34,455 bases of DNA from an uncultured bacterium (GCA_945949625.1 CAMFFI010000001.1:1-34455), one strand, 5' to 3'. Positions 9,201 to 16,340 are shown, numbered from the stretch's first letter. The notes: generated by a model from the letters alone, not told the origin. Program-made: numbers and translations.

Positions 9201-9941
9201 ATTTGTGCGGGTTTCTTGCGCCGTGCTTCCGCCCGGTACTTCCTGCATACGCGCTCTTTCAAGCGCGCTGCTGTTGCGCTTCTTATAAAGGGCGTTCTTC
9301 TCTTCGTCCGAAAGCTTGTCATATCTTCTGCCGGCTTCTTCCCACTGATATTTAAGCCTTTCTTTTTCCGCTTTAAGCTCGTCCTGTATGTTGCGGTTCT
9401 TAAGGTTTTCTACCCATTCCCCGTCGCGGATGGCGGCTTTGCCCATTGCTTCGCTTCTGGAATTTACAAAGTCCTGCGCATTGCCGCTTTTCTCTGCGCT
9501 TCTCGCTTTATCAAGGGCGCTGCTGTTCGCTTTTCTTACATTCTCGCGGCTCTTTTCTGCAAGTGCTTTTTCGGCAAAAAGCGCATTTCTCGCTTCATCC
9601 TCTTTGCTTTCGGGCTTGCTTTTCGGCTTCTCGGAAACCGCGGGTTTCTGTTCTTTTTCCAGTTCACTTTGCGTTATTTGGAGGTCGCGCCGCTTGTTGT
9701 CCGTAATCGGCATTTTTTTATTGCTCACGCTGCTTTTTGTTACGGTGTCAGGCTTTTTTGGAACAGAGGGCTTTTGTTTTTCACTTTGCCCGAAATCGTG
9801 AGGCTTGCCGAAGTTTTCGCCGGAGCGAACTCTCTTTTGGAAGTCCGATTTCTCGTCAAAAGTGCTTCTTCCGGCGGCTTTATCTTTGAGGTATTGGCGA
9901 ATTAAATCTTCTCCGTTTTCTGGTTTCTTTTTATTTGCCAT
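3252..9941 (-). CDS. Giant internal-virion/ejection-type protein, 2229 aa
   Basis: A single 6.7-kb reading frame starting at an ATG after GAGGTGATTTT. The N-terminal ~240 residues are charged and look disordered or helical (many Lys, Glu, Arg). A segment near 330-540 is Gly/Ala-rich with LYEALEEGGEEFAEYTMNYL, reminiscent of polyvalent phage proteins. Low-complexity Ala/Pro/Gln/Lys linkers follow (about 590-790 and 1040-1100), with small tandem repeats. From about 1110 a long mixed region follows, including a hydrophobic Gly-rich stretch near 1730 (TITIGGAILSMLGLLTIG) that could insert in a membrane. The C-terminal ~130 residues are helical. Placed after portal and connector in an apparently short-tailed phage, it most likely is packaged in the head and ejected with the DNA, as T7 gp15/gp16 are. 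No catalytic motif is clearly visible. The role is inferred from size and position. Confidence 0.65.
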   Translation of the reverse strand: MANKKKPENGEDLIRQYLKDKAAGRSTFDEKSDFQKRVRSGENFGKPHDFGQSEKQKPSVPKKPDTVTKSSVSNKKMPITDNKRRDLQITQSELEKEQKPAVSEKPKSKPESKEDEARNALFAEKALAEKSRENVRKANSSALDKARSAEKSGNAQDFVNSRSEAMGKAAIRDGEWVENLKNRNIQDELKAEKERLKYQWEEAGRRYDKLSDEEKNALYKKRNSSALERARMQEVPGGSTAQETRTNIGENIKDRYYELEDELNDPTKGGEYAFLNRLRSAAGESVENLGYWLYDTFGYEPGKKVYDEGTARKIGDIADVQLQNEIAARPSQLGQDIAKAGDSIATMLSYKLLTGPISTFAGSIASEAAFGKGLAAGVNNGLSLDKAAKEVAKVAAEKGSHVANNIFTGGMAMGSFGDKYIESRNAGLDKVESSARALVAGVASYVAESLGGIGGGKSPLNAIEEEAKKKWVTAILYEALEEGGEEFAEYTMNYLADGVIDLVARGKWEQNWDWNELLESAKIASITGGLFGVSNQLMTKAFSGNAKIDEKLQDAKKEVLEDMKVTFEAEKDPAVRATVNAQLDNIIPDSEIAAAIENNNAQNGAQSPVESTLPLVENVQAETQTQQEAPAQTEQKAPKKKPSKKEVKHEEMLDQLDVRAAEKKAPGKRTSSAQKTIETVKNSDLTIDQKLQRIRNLYNGSEGAEKEAYKQAYTELFNEKKAAQEAPARQEAETPAQPKQKAPQQAQKPAEVKSEAETKAPQKAPQKAPQQGTARKADRDTVKRAYKDFSNTSMKQSRFEALYNEAYNAESFEAFMKKHPSFGEKLKGAMQKAFENGHRAEIKAENSALFNDGLIMDEGDRYMLKSRKDIDSLIERYKKAAEDGVVPIETDSENYYDQFRELSAEESQKYIEAAAKLEKYRDEHFAADKKSVSTEKKPANTEEKTASTESSTDKKKKRIESVIRNLEMLKQKLENGDMAKLEQKNPDKYSEIMFKFEQQTADKNGSDYLGSAEDVSVLIDKYKTDLEMLEAENGAQKTASAENSGAQTENAAKTQQISENAAKTQQNEYSPEYQNGAEHPETVGAMESDPMNITRAANESKVQPEKASTKNPFNDYDRYQSETKLTKADRNALERVVKNPVKGERTVWQETVDSVIDGDTYFEKDGNYYVKNEEGKTHRVAQSVFLFAEYLGKKGVRYTLNQTAEVPKEIGGRSVSKSVATALASRIGTNEFVEKIAANMEVRDNRNAGLTYFKKKHSEVINWAKNYIEANGAEKAYAEFERAADGKTKYDAEHNVLGLMMCEMLSDINTSEANDLSTRIYAMIAANQTNAGQVSESMKMLKTLDRTNFTAFYEQLTQTLNQKHEKQLDGKKIILDDKLLKKAKESVGTENEARATLDLNRDIANQIPASGWEKINAVRYFCMLSSPITAIKNFFSNAVQLAMVKQKNVWLYLFERGFKKKHGDYVLTTSLTKDKEVSKYAGNVFNGEKNSETKYKEGYFAEINRTNTMQSLPGKLNKFSKYNLPGWMLDKIFSVPTTILNKTDIFFEKQLFKDRFSQVAKANNWSAEFLSDKASAKAVQAYTQAAAVSMEEALKGTYNNESSIANFINKWKSMPTNTFSEKAKKYAVGLLVETMAPFKKVPVNIAASAFNYSPAGLVFALSDLKSASKGDVDARSVLERCAKGMTGTTITIGGAILSMLGLLTIGRDSDEDKPDDEKKDNTMYLKIQDEENGDLYISIDWIDSISMQLRSGIGLKELFENTVENVKSDMNATEIIANFLSDAFSFTSKGIDSFMEQGMLQTIQSLIFNKSYANDMFDVLGNSAEKFATQFIPRVVVNARESADKEKRSTYYNDKTSNYPKWVQHIINQYTAAYGDREKLPARLDEWGNSLGEENDTKRFIESFISPAKWYRENDDEVQKMLDQLDTQVDTNVFPSSYPTEITIDGEKIALSGKEYEEVARKIGKERYKLLDELRKDREFQKLSPNEKAELIQDCYNIANEMAKYGFDDDYSISRITQDVKDAKKEKLSIPKYLRAKQAYDNMSEYEKDGVKISRSYQLADYLMNDTSTTVEEDIKIIELIERKKDKGEYKSPFENIRKVPDTSDEEMLSLYVAFRDQADKEEDLQSYMLEYGYNAEQALARYNVAKGSKTKYDDLGSTQKKKADKLLAAANKGRTANEWNEEKIALAASAVTSIGDYGTKKTLKSYIAMLMAVGFTESEAKEFYKYYA
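6745..6799 (-). repeat. Two-copy 25-nt repeat coding for ENAAKTQQ
   Basis: A 25-nt sequence occurs at 6745-6769 and again, identically, at 6775-6799, giving the peptide ENAAKTQQ twice in the linker of the giant protein. Identity at the DNA level points to recent duplication. Confidence 0.85.
7632..7667 (-). repeat. Three tandem 12-nt repeats (KAPQ)
   Basis: ctgcggggcttt is repeated exactly three times, encoding KAPQ repeats in the giant protein's linker. Neighbouring KAP/PAQ units are diverged copies. Such repeats expand and contract by slippage and make flexible linkers. Confidence 0.9.
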
Positions 9942-9952
9942 AAAATCACCTC

Positions 9953-10324
9953 TTAATAGCAGTCTTCTATATCGGTAACGGTATACTTTGCAGCTTCATT
10001 AAGGGCAACAATAAATTTGCTTCTTGCCTTGTTGCTTCGGTAATCGTTGTCATCGTCAACAAAAGCGTGTTCTGCAATACCGTATGCAAGGGCGGTCTGC
10101 GTAATTGAATCGTGATAAGGAATCTCCTCTGAAAGCGTTTTAAGCCTCGGTGCAGTCAAAAGTTCTTCTTCACCGTTAAACCGTCTTATGCTGTTTTCAG
10201 TTTCAAGCGCTTCCGCTATTGCAAGGTTTACCCAACCTATTTTATAATCGTCAAGGTCAGGCACTTCGTTTTGAAGCTCCGGAACAAACGAAAGCGCCAA
10301 GTTATATACTTCCTGCCCTGTCAT
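9953..10324 (-). CDS. Connector/adaptor-like protein downstream of portal
   Basis: 123 aa, mostly helical and acidic, with the pattern WVNLAIAEALETENSIRR followed by a TQTALAYGIAEHAF helix. Small helical proteins directly after the portal gene in phages are usually head completion or adaptor proteins (P22 gp4, gp6-like), which bind the portal's lower ring and extend the DNA channel. Its ATG overlaps the portal stop (ATGA), so it is coupled. The role rests on size, helical content and position. Confidence 0.6.
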   Translation of the reverse strand: MTGQEVYNLALSFVPELQNEVPDLDDYKIGWVNLAIAEALETENSIRRFNGEEELLTAPRLKTLSEEIPYHDSITQTALAYGIAEHAFVDDDNDYRSNKARSKFIVALNEAAKYTVTDIEDCY

Positions 10325-11907
10325 ATCTGTTCACCAAGCCTTTCCTGCGCGTTTTGAATTGTTGTCATCGGGTCATACTGCCGATTTTGAACACCGTCGC
10401 CCATAATCTGCTGTGCCTGCTGCATTTGCTGTGCCTGCTGCATTTTTGCCATAACCGCAGGTTTATTGAATATATATTTATCGGGAATAGCGTCAAGATA
10501 AGCAATAGGGTCTGTTATAATTCCATTCTGTAATAGCTTATCCATAGTGTTTACCTGCGTAATCTCGTTGAAATAGCTTCCTCCGCCTATGTCTACTGAA
10601 AGCTGCATACGGTCATATTGAATCTTTCCAAAGTCAACATTTGCGGTAATGTCGTTTCCCGCGTCATCCGTAAACGAAACTTCGCGCACTCCGTAATTCT
10701 TTCTCATCATTTCAATAAGAATACGGACAACATCTTCAACAAACTGATAAAAAGCCTGTCTTTGAAGTTCAAGAGGTGCTGTCGCCGCTTTCTGAACAGC
10801 TATAATTGCCGAAGTGTTTTCGGGGTTCACGTTACCGAGAGCCGCGTCATTCGCTCCCATAAAGTCCTTTGTATATTCAACAACTTTATCAACAAGTATA
10901 CTAACGGTTCCATTCATATCTGCGGCTTTTGAAACGTCCATAACCGCAGAATTTACGTCTCCTACAACACCTATTGCCTGACCTATTTTATTTGACCACT
11001 TGTGAATCTTTGTCATATCATAGAAAAGTTTCGGGAATGCCATTCTTTTCTCGTGCTCAAGGCTCATAGCAAAAAGCTTGTTGACATAAACCTGATTGGG
11101 AATAAGACCGGTAATCGGGCTTTGACCGTGATAGCTGTTTTTAATTGTGTCCCAGTTCATCCACGAAACAGGATATTTTCTGTACCCTGTGTCCGTGTCG
11201 CCTTTAAGTTCCAAATCCTTTGTCGTACGCATAAAATGAACCGTGCCTTTTTCTTTCCACATATACACAAGTTCTGTAACAATTTCGCCCGAAGTATCTT
11301 TGTCCTCGCCGTAATATTCTTCGTCTCCGTCACTCTTTATGCTGTTAATTTTGTCCTTGCTCATTCCCTCGTCTTCAAGCTGTTCCTTAAAAACATCAAG
11401 CTTATGGCGCTTTACAAGAATTATATACGGCTGTTCGTCAACCTCTCGCTCAAATGGGTTTCCGAAAAGCATTTTTGTGTTGTCAACAACTTCAAGTTTC
11501 GGGTCATCGGAAGCATTGTCCCAAAATACATAAAGACAGCCGTCACCGTCAACCGCACAATTTCTCAAAACCTCTCGAAGACGTGTTTTTGTCTTTGTCT
11601 TTTCAAAAATGCGCTCAATTTCCGTCTTTATTATCTTGCACTCCGTCGAGGAACTTTCAGTCCTAACAAACGGTGTAAGCTGAACGGCAATGTCATCAGC
11701 TATAATCATTGCAATAAGGTAATTAACAACTCTTTTTATTATGTTGAAAGTTGTCTTGTCAATGTCCGGCGCTGTAACACCTTCCCATTGCCTACCTATA
11801 TAAAAGTTTTCATTCTGCTTTATGGTTTCCGCAAGGTCAATGCTGTCGTTATAGTCGGTGCATTTTTCATATGCTTTCCATATAGTTTCGGGTGTCTTGA
11901 TTTTCAA
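10321..11907 (-). CDS. Portal protein
   Basis: 528 aa. The N-terminal half has the portal pattern: NENFYIGRQWEG near residue 31, then FNIIKRVVNYLIAMI near 54 and a charged, acidic wing region to about 230. A clip/crown part follows, with a GANDAALGN segment near 348 and SAIIAVQKAATAPLELQRQA near 364. That Ala/Gln-rich helix is characteristic of portals. The C-terminus is Gln/Met-rich (QQAQQMQQAQQ). Portals form a 12-subunit ring through which DNA is packed and leaves. The start is a TTG whose TGA overlap with the preceding small gene gives coupling; GGGAGG lies about 11 nt upstream. It is unusually far (about 7 kb) downstream of the capsid gene. Confidence 0.82.
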   Translation of the reverse strand: MKIKTPETIWKAYEKCTDYNDSIDLAETIKQNENFYIGRQWEGVTAPDIDKTTFNIIKRVVNYLIAMIIADDIAVQLTPFVRTESSSTECKIIKTEIERIFEKTKTKTRLREVLRNCAVDGDGCLYVFWDNASDDPKLEVVDNTKMLFGNPFEREVDEQPYIILVKRHKLDVFKEQLEDEGMSKDKINSIKSDGDEEYYGEDKDTSGEIVTELVYMWKEKGTVHFMRTTKDLELKGDTDTGYRKYPVSWMNWDTIKNSYHGQSPITGLIPNQVYVNKLFAMSLEHEKRMAFPKLFYDMTKIHKWSNKIGQAIGVVGDVNSAVMDVSKAADMNGTVSILVDKVVEYTKDFMGANDAALGNVNPENTSAIIAVQKAATAPLELQRQAFYQFVEDVVRILIEMMRKNYGVREVSFTDDAGNDITANVDFGKIQYDRMQLSVDIGGGSYFNEITQVNTMDKLLQNGIITDPIAYLDAIPDKYIFNKPAVMAKMQQAQQMQQAQQIMGDGVQNRQYDPMTTIQNAQERLGEQI

Positions 11908-12092
11908 TCTTTGTTCTGCCTCCCTCCGTCAAATGAAAGAAAGTTGTTCCATTGTTCTTCAATCGGAATTTTCCTGTCAGTTTCCTCTGCCTTGTCCGAA
12001 GATAAAAGCTTTACTTTTCTGATTTCGCTTTTAAAGTAAAGAAAAATTCCTGCGTCAACAATAAAAAGAAATATAATCAAAAACGCTGTCAA
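11904..12092 (-). CDS. 62-aa single-span membrane protein before the portal
   Basis: A TTG start at 12092 is preceded by GAGGTGATTAAAC. The N-terminus is a single hydrophobic span (MTAFLIIFLFIVDAGIFLYF) followed by a charged tail ending in SFDGGRQNKD. It opens the portal operon immediately after two terminators and overlaps the portal start by 4 nt. Function not recognised; its role may partly be to couple portal translation. Confidence 0.6.
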   Translation of the reverse strand: MTAFLIIFLFIVDAGIFLYFKSEIRKVKLLSSDKAEETDRKIPIEEQWNNFLSFDGGRQNKD

Positions 12093-12118
12093 AGTTTAAT
12101 CACCTCATTTTCGGGCAT

Positions 12119-12148
12119 AAAAAAAGCGCTGAAATTCAGCGCTTAAAA
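12119..12148 (-). terminator. Terminator of the fibre operon (first of two)
   Basis: Stem AGCGCTG / CAGCGCT (12125-12143) with loop AAATT. On the minus strand it is followed by a run of seven T. A-tracts on both sides would let it act in both directions. Confidence 0.85.
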
Positions 12149-12161
12149 AATCATATAAAGC

Positions 12162-12193
12162 AAAAAGCCCTATCTTTCGATAAGGCTTTTTTA
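12162..12193 (-). terminator. Second tandem terminator
   Basis: GCCCTATC / GATAAGGC pair around a TTTC loop with one mismatch and poly-A/poly-T flanks. With the neighbouring hairpin it separates the fibre genes from the portal operon and can read on either strand. Confidence 0.75.
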
Positions 12194-12212
12194 CTTTGCA
12201 GTTTTCGCTGCA

Positions 12213-12314
12213 TTACCATTTCAATTTTTGCCGCCATTTTTCAGGCACTTGCTCAAATGCGTTTGCTTTCGCAAGGATTGCCGCAATTTTGATTGTATTG
12301 TCGTTAAGGCTCAT
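12213..12314 (-). CDS. 33-aa CD1375-like small protein after the fibre genes
   Basis: The ATG at 12314 directly follows the TAA of the upstream gene (TAAATG) and lies 7 nt after GGAGGT. The peptide begins MSLNDNTIKIAAILAKANAF and contains VPEKWRQKLKW. The VPE-[KR]-[WY]-R pattern and position after tail/fibre genes resemble the CD1375 family of tiny proteins found at this spot in Clostridia phages. Function unknown. The strong ribosome binding site and tight coupling argue that it is real. Confidence 0.7.
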   Translation of the reverse strand: MSLNDNTIKIAAILAKANAFEQVPEKWRQKLKW

Positions 12315-12863
12315 TTATCCTACCTCCACATAAAGCCCCACCAGCTCGGCAAGGGCGTTGTACACCGGCTGGCCGGTGTTGCGATTGCACAGGTACAGTA
12401 TATTGTTTTGTGTGTAATACTTGCCGCTCTGAAGCGCCATGTTGCCGTTGTATGGGATAGGGTCATACTTCGTGCCGTCATGGCTCTCGCAGATTTCCGT
12501 CCACAGGCTGGCGGCGTTTTCCGGCTCCCAGCCGTTTTGCGCTGTGTGAGCCTGTAGGCAGCGCCACAGCTTACCGCCACGATGCGCCTTATAGCCTGCT
12601 GTGTAAGCTTGTCCGGCAGACCACTCCGGGTAAAACTCCACCATCCGTAAAGCGGTGTTGTCGTCCACCGTCAGGGTGTTGATTTGCTGACGTACCAACA
12701 TCTCTTGCACTTCGGAAAAAGACAAGGGTCGGGTGCGCTCTAATACTTTGGCGTGCGCCGCGTCGCGGTCGGCTTGCTCTTGCAGTTCTGCAATTTCTTC
12801 GTCGGTCAACGGCGCCGGTTCCACGTACTCCCACTTTTTTGCTCGACAGTTAAACGCCTGCAT
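12315..12863 (-). CDS. Tail/fibre protein with a carbohydrate-binding-like module
   Basis: 182 aa. Residues about 75-130 contain EWSAGQAYTAGYKAHRGGKL, then W-R-C-LQAHTAQNGWEP and a final LWTEI. This is the aromatic pattern of CBM5/12-type (chitin-binding type 3) modules seen in XkdW-like and fibre proteins. A second shorter aromatic module (about 136-175) may be a related half-domain. The N-terminal part is a charged helix. It probably binds or helps assemble a surface-glycan-binding tip. Its start overlaps the collagen-like fibre stop by 1 nt (TAATG). GC content here is clearly higher than in the flanking genes. Confidence 0.72.
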   Translation of the reverse strand: MQAFNCRAKKWEYVEPAPLTDEEIAELQEQADRDAAHAKVLERTRPLSFSEVQEMLVRQQINTLTVDDNTALRMVEFYPEWSAGQAYTAGYKAHRGGKLWRCLQAHTAQNGWEPENAASLWTEICESHDGTKYDPIPYNGNMALQSGKYYTQNNILYLCNRNTGQPVYNALAELVGLYVEVG

Positions 12864-14782
12864 TACTCAACCCACCTTTCCAGCTTCACCTTTGTCCCGC
12901 TGATAATTTTAAGGTAATCGCTACCGATAGCATTAATGTCATATGCAGTACCAATGAAGTGCGGTGAGGAGGTGGAATACAATTTCGCAATTTTCGTACC
13001 GTCAGAATTCAGAAAGTATGGTCTTAGTGCCCCTTCCGGCATAACGTAGGGAACCAACGGGCAGCAGAAGGAATTGTTTTTGAAATGGAAACTTGCATTT
13101 TGACTCGGAGCGTTAAAACCACACAGGATTTCCCCGACAATTCGGTAAGGGCTTTCCACTTCGGCAGTCACCTGCTGGTATGCCTGATACGCATTTCGGA
13201 TTTGTACATATCCTGTATTCCGCCCAAAATACGGGACTTCTGTTCCTAAAAAAGGTTTATCATACAAGGTCGCTGTCGGCTTAAATTGTCCGTCCAATGT
13301 GAGCCGTATTTTCTTGGCGTCAATATTGGTGACGGCAAGGCACGCTCCTTTACTGAATTTTACGTTGGTCGGAACAAACGTTGTGGGCGGCGTGACATTT
13401 ATCGAGAATGTTGTGTCTGATAGTTTAGTAACTGTCGCCCCGTCGGTATTTAGGATTGTGTTATATGCGACACCTTCCTTGGCGCATTGCTGGAAAAATA
13501 CATATTCCGTGTTCAATGCAAGATTATTGAGTTCACCTTCTGCGCATGTGAAAATACCTGTTTCAGAGTCGAAAGCCGTCGGGTTAATGACGTCCTGCTC
13601 CCATACGGTATCAAGAACTGTTTCCCAATGGCCGCCACCGCTTGGCATATCCGCCGCTTCCCACGCGGTCGGTTTCCCGCTTTCGTCAATCGCCTTTACC
13701 TTTACAGTCTGACCGACTGCCGCAGAGGTAAGCCCAAGAGAAATATCCGTGCCGCCGCTTCCGCCGCTCGGAATATTTACACTCAACGGTGCAGAGCCGT
13801 CATATGTTGCATTTACTGCGCCTGTGAATGTCAAAGCGTTAGGGTTTGGAAGGGCTTCCACAAAAGCGCTGATATCATTCACTTCACCATTCGATGTTAT
13901 TTCGATAATATTAGTACCAACCACTGCGCCCGTCTCATCATTAATGCACTGGATTAAGCCAAAATCCAGAGCGTCAGCCGTTAATGCTATAAGAGGGAGA
14001 CCGGTGCCGCCATATTCAACAATCACTGATGTTCCGGCAAGAATAGCATCCCTAATATCGAGGAATGTCTTATCCGCCGACAAAGTACCGTTGTTGTCAG
14101 TTACATGAACAATCAGCGCACCGGATGCCAGCTTTTCGGCAAACTCCGCCTCCGTGCCGGTGTATCCGCCGTCCTGTGCGTACTGGTAGGCGGTTTTTCC
14201 GTTAGTGCCGGGCTGCCCATCCGCCCCTTTCGGAATCCCAAGGTTAAGGGTAAGGTCTGGGCTTTCCCCCGTTATACTCGCCGTTGCGTTCTGCCCCGCA
14301 TCAAGTGTCGTAACAGAGCCTATGGTTAAGTTCGGCGTTGCTCCGGGGTCGCCTTTGTCACCCTTTGCGCCCGGGCTTCCCGGCTCGCCCTTTTCGCCCG
14401 GCTCACCTTTATCGCCTTTTGCGCCGGGACTGCCGGTGTCGCCTTTGTCGCCTTTTTCGCCGCGGCTCGGCTTGCCTGTGTCGTCGCTTCCAACAAACCA
14501 GTTTCCATTATCCCCAACATAGGGCGTTTTGCCGTCCTCACCGTCCTTGCCGGGCGCGCCCGCTGCGCCCGGCTCACCTTTCAGGGACGCAAGCCACTCT
14601 GTCTCCGTGCCGTTAAAGCCGTTTTCTTTTGCAATTTCATATGCGCTTTTTCCTCGGGGCAAATCCTCGCCAACGCTTGCCGCAGCGCCGCTTTCCTCGC
14701 TTACGCTCACTTCGTCCGCGGATATGACCGCGCCCTCCGTGCTCCCAAGGCTCGGCAGTCCGCTCTTTACCGCAATGCTCAT
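12863..14782 (-). CDS. Collagen-like tail fibre protein
   Basis: 639 aa. The N-terminal ~75 residues contain SAYEIAKENGFNGTETEWLASLKG, a common fibre/collagen junction motif that recurs near residue 200 (TAYQYAQDGGYTGTEAEFAEKL). Between them lie Gly-X-Y collagen-type repeats (GEKGDKGDTGSPGAKGDKG and similar, about 76-150). The C-terminal ~400 residues are beta-rich and probably a receptor-binding or trimer head domain. Collagen-type repeats form trimeric rods, so this is a fibre. The ATG follows GGGGGTGACAGG and overlaps the previous stop by 4 nt. The GC-rich composition and codon choice differ from the capsid genes, which suggests acquisition or fast exchange. Confidence 0.85.
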   Translation of the reverse strand: MSIAVKSGLPSLGSTEGAVISADEVSVSEESGAAASVGEDLPRGKSAYEIAKENGFNGTETEWLASLKGEPGAAGAPGKDGEDGKTPYVGDNGNWFVGSDDTGKPSRGEKGDKGDTGSPGAKGDKGEPGEKGEPGSPGAKGDKGDPGATPNLTIGSVTTLDAGQNATASITGESPDLTLNLGIPKGADGQPGTNGKTAYQYAQDGGYTGTEAEFAEKLASGALIVHVTDNNGTLSADKTFLDIRDAILAGTSVIVEYGGTGLPLIALTADALDFGLIQCINDETGAVVGTNIIEITSNGEVNDISAFVEALPNPNALTFTGAVNATYDGSAPLSVNIPSGGSGGTDISLGLTSAAVGQTVKVKAIDESGKPTAWEAADMPSGGGHWETVLDTVWEQDVINPTAFDSETGIFTCAEGELNNLALNTEYVFFQQCAKEGVAYNTILNTDGATVTKLSDTTFSINVTPPTTFVPTNVKFSKGACLAVTNIDAKKIRLTLDGQFKPTATLYDKPFLGTEVPYFGRNTGYVQIRNAYQAYQQVTAEVESPYRIVGEILCGFNAPSQNASFHFKNNSFCCPLVPYVMPEGALRPYFLNSDGTKIAKLYSTSSPHFIGTAYDINAIGSDYLKIISGTKVKLERWVE

Positions 14783-15117
14783 CCTGTCACCCCCGGTCTG
14801 TTGTAGTTGTGCCCGCAGGCAACGTTTATGCGCCTGCGTGGTATTTTTTTATATCCGCCGCTCGTCCATTCAAGCCAAATGTACGCCTTTTCATCGTCGT
14901 GAAAGTCATAGGTTTTCGCCGATGGTACAAACACCCAAAGCGTATATCCGTTACTGTCCAGCGTGAATATGTTGTCCGTGTTGGTGTCGGTATAACTGAC
15001 AACCGTGCTCTTGTCTGCATGCTGAAATTTTACCGTAATCGCCGTAACGGCGCTTATCTTGTCCGGAAGCGTGATTGAAAAAAGCTTATCCTCTCCCGGC
15101 ATAATATAAATTGCCAC
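14779..15117 (-). CDS. Small tail/fibre-associated beta protein
   Basis: 112 aa from a GTG preceded by AGGGGGTGCTACT. The sequence alternates hydrophobic and polar residues (FSITLPDKISAVTAITVKFQ, YTLWVFVPSAKT), as in small beta-sandwich tail proteins. The C-terminus is basic. It sits between two fibre genes and overlaps the next start by 4 nt. It is probably a fibre adaptor or upper-baseplate-type protein; no family is recognised with certainty. Confidence 0.6.
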   Translation of the reverse strand: MAIYIMPGEDKLFSITLPDKISAVTAITVKFQHADKSTVVSYTDTNTDNIFTLDSNGYTLWVFVPSAKTYDFHDDEKAYIWLEWTSGGYKKIPRRRINVACGHNYNRPGVTG

Positions 15118-15129
15118 AGTAGCACCCCC

Positions 15130-15540
15130 TTACACTTCTAACCAGATGCCGGAAATATATATAGACTTGGAATTCATATACCCGCTGTTTACAAAATTTA
15201 TATATTTTTCCCCGGTCACTGCGGAAATATCAAATACCTTTGTTTCGAGCGTACTGGTATATTTTGTTTCATACCTCGTGAATGTATCCGCTTCGTTTCC
15301 ATATCCGTATTTGGCGCCGAATTCTGTGTCATTCCAAAGACTGATAGTAATATACAGCTTACTGAATCTCGAAAAATCCGTTTTTATTGAAAGATAGCCG
15401 GTTCTATCAATTAGAATATTATCGCTTCTTACCGAAACACCGTGTTCCCTTGCGACCGTTCCGTTTATTTTTGCAATCCCGCTTTGAAAGATATACTTAA
15501 CGCTGTCGCTGCTCATCAGCATTCTCCGTCTTGCTCTCAT
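15130..15540 (-). CDS. Putative fibre/tail protein, beta-rich
   Basis: 136 aa from the ATG at 15540, which overlaps the previous stop (TGATG) and gives MRARRRMLMSSDSVKYIFQS. An Arg-rich start of this sort is common in phage minor structural proteins. A second ATG at 15516 has a better GGAG spacing and could be the true start. The rest is beta-strand-like (YLSIKTDFSRFSKLYITISL) and ends in YISGIWLEV. It is probably a fibre or carbohydrate-binding jelly-roll-type module, but only the fold type is suggested. Confidence 0.6.
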   Translation of the reverse strand: MRARRRMLMSSDSVKYIFQSGIAKINGTVAREHGVSVRSDNILIDRTGYLSIKTDFSRFSKLYITISLWNDTEFGAKYGYGNEADTFTRYETKYTSTLETKVFDISAVTGEKYINFVNSGYMNSKSIYISGIWLEV

Positions 15541-16331
15541 CAGCCCGCACCCCAGTTCTTCCAAAGGATATATCCTTTAAGACAGTCAAACTCCCAGGTT
15601 TCGCCGCCTGCCGCCTTTGTCGGGTCATCGCCGCCGGTTCTCGTGTATCCGCTCACCGTGACTGTCGGCGTGCCTGCCGCAAAGGTAATAAAGCCGTGGC
15701 AGTCGGTAGTTTCCGCCACTGTCAAAGAAAGGCTTGTAACCGCAGTAAATTTGTATTCCTTGTTGTTTTCGGCTGTCGCCGTCACCGCGCCGGAATTGAT
15801 CTTTTCCTCCGGCTTCGCTTCAAAATTTTTTTGCAGGTATGCAAGATTCACCGCGTCTGTTCCTGCTATCGGGTCTTTAACGGAAGTCGTTCCGCCGGAG
15901 TTGTCCACTCCGCTTGCTTTTATCGCACCGTCAATTACATATGTGATTTTGCCGCCGTTTACTGTCTTTGCTCCCGGCACGGCGCCTATATCCTCCGCTG
16001 AAATGGGGTCGCTTCCGCCTTTTTTGTGCTGCGCTGCGTGTGTTTTCGCCGCCGCTCCCACCTGCTCGGCGGTATAGTCCCCGGTCATAGCAGTCACCGC
16101 TCCGGCTCTGCCGAAAACAGACGAAACGCTGCCGGAAGCAAGCACTACCTGCTCAAGCGTTTCCCCGGAAACATATTTTTCGATGATTTCATTTATTTTC
16201 GGTATTGCAACGCTGCGCACGATTTCTTCAACCTTTGCCTGCATTTCCGCGGCAGAAAGCCCCGGAACATCCGGCTGTCCCTGCACGCCCTTTCCCTCAA
16301 GGTCTGCGTCCGTAATCTTATTTACTGCCAT
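15540..16331 (-). CDS. Tail fibre protein
   Basis: 263 aa. A helical N-terminus (residues 28-60) is followed by SVFGRAGAVTAMTGDYTAEQVGA (split at about 70-92), a repeat-type motif frequent in phage tail fibres. ISAEDIGAVPGAKTVNGG then follows, also typical of fibre shafts. The C-terminal ~75 residues are beta-rich with GFITFAAGTPTVTVSGY. The ATG follows AGGTGGAAAT. It sits directly after the large hub protein, so it probably attaches to it as the proximal fibre. Confidence 0.75.
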   Translation of the reverse strand: MAVNKITDADLEGKGVQGQPDVPGLSAAEMQAKVEEIVRSVAIPKINEIIEKYVSGETLEQVVLASGSVSSVFGRAGAVTAMTGDYTAEQVGAAAKTHAAQHKKGGSDPISAEDIGAVPGAKTVNGGKITYVIDGAIKASGVDNSGGTTSVKDPIAGTDAVNLAYLQKNFEAKPEEKINSGAVTATAENNKEYKFTAVTSLSLTVAETTDCHGFITFAAGTPTVTVSGYTRTGGDDPTKAAGGETWEFDCLKGYILWKNWGAG

Positions 16332-16340
16332 ATTTCCACC

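Noticed and set aside
6336..9905. Long plus-strand open frames opposite the giant virion gene (e.g. 6336-7382, 7428-8342, 8973-9905).
   Set aside because: They are antisense to a clear coding gene, lack ribosome binding sites and are full of Phe, Cys and Arg as expected from reverse reading of Lys/Glu/Ala-rich codons.
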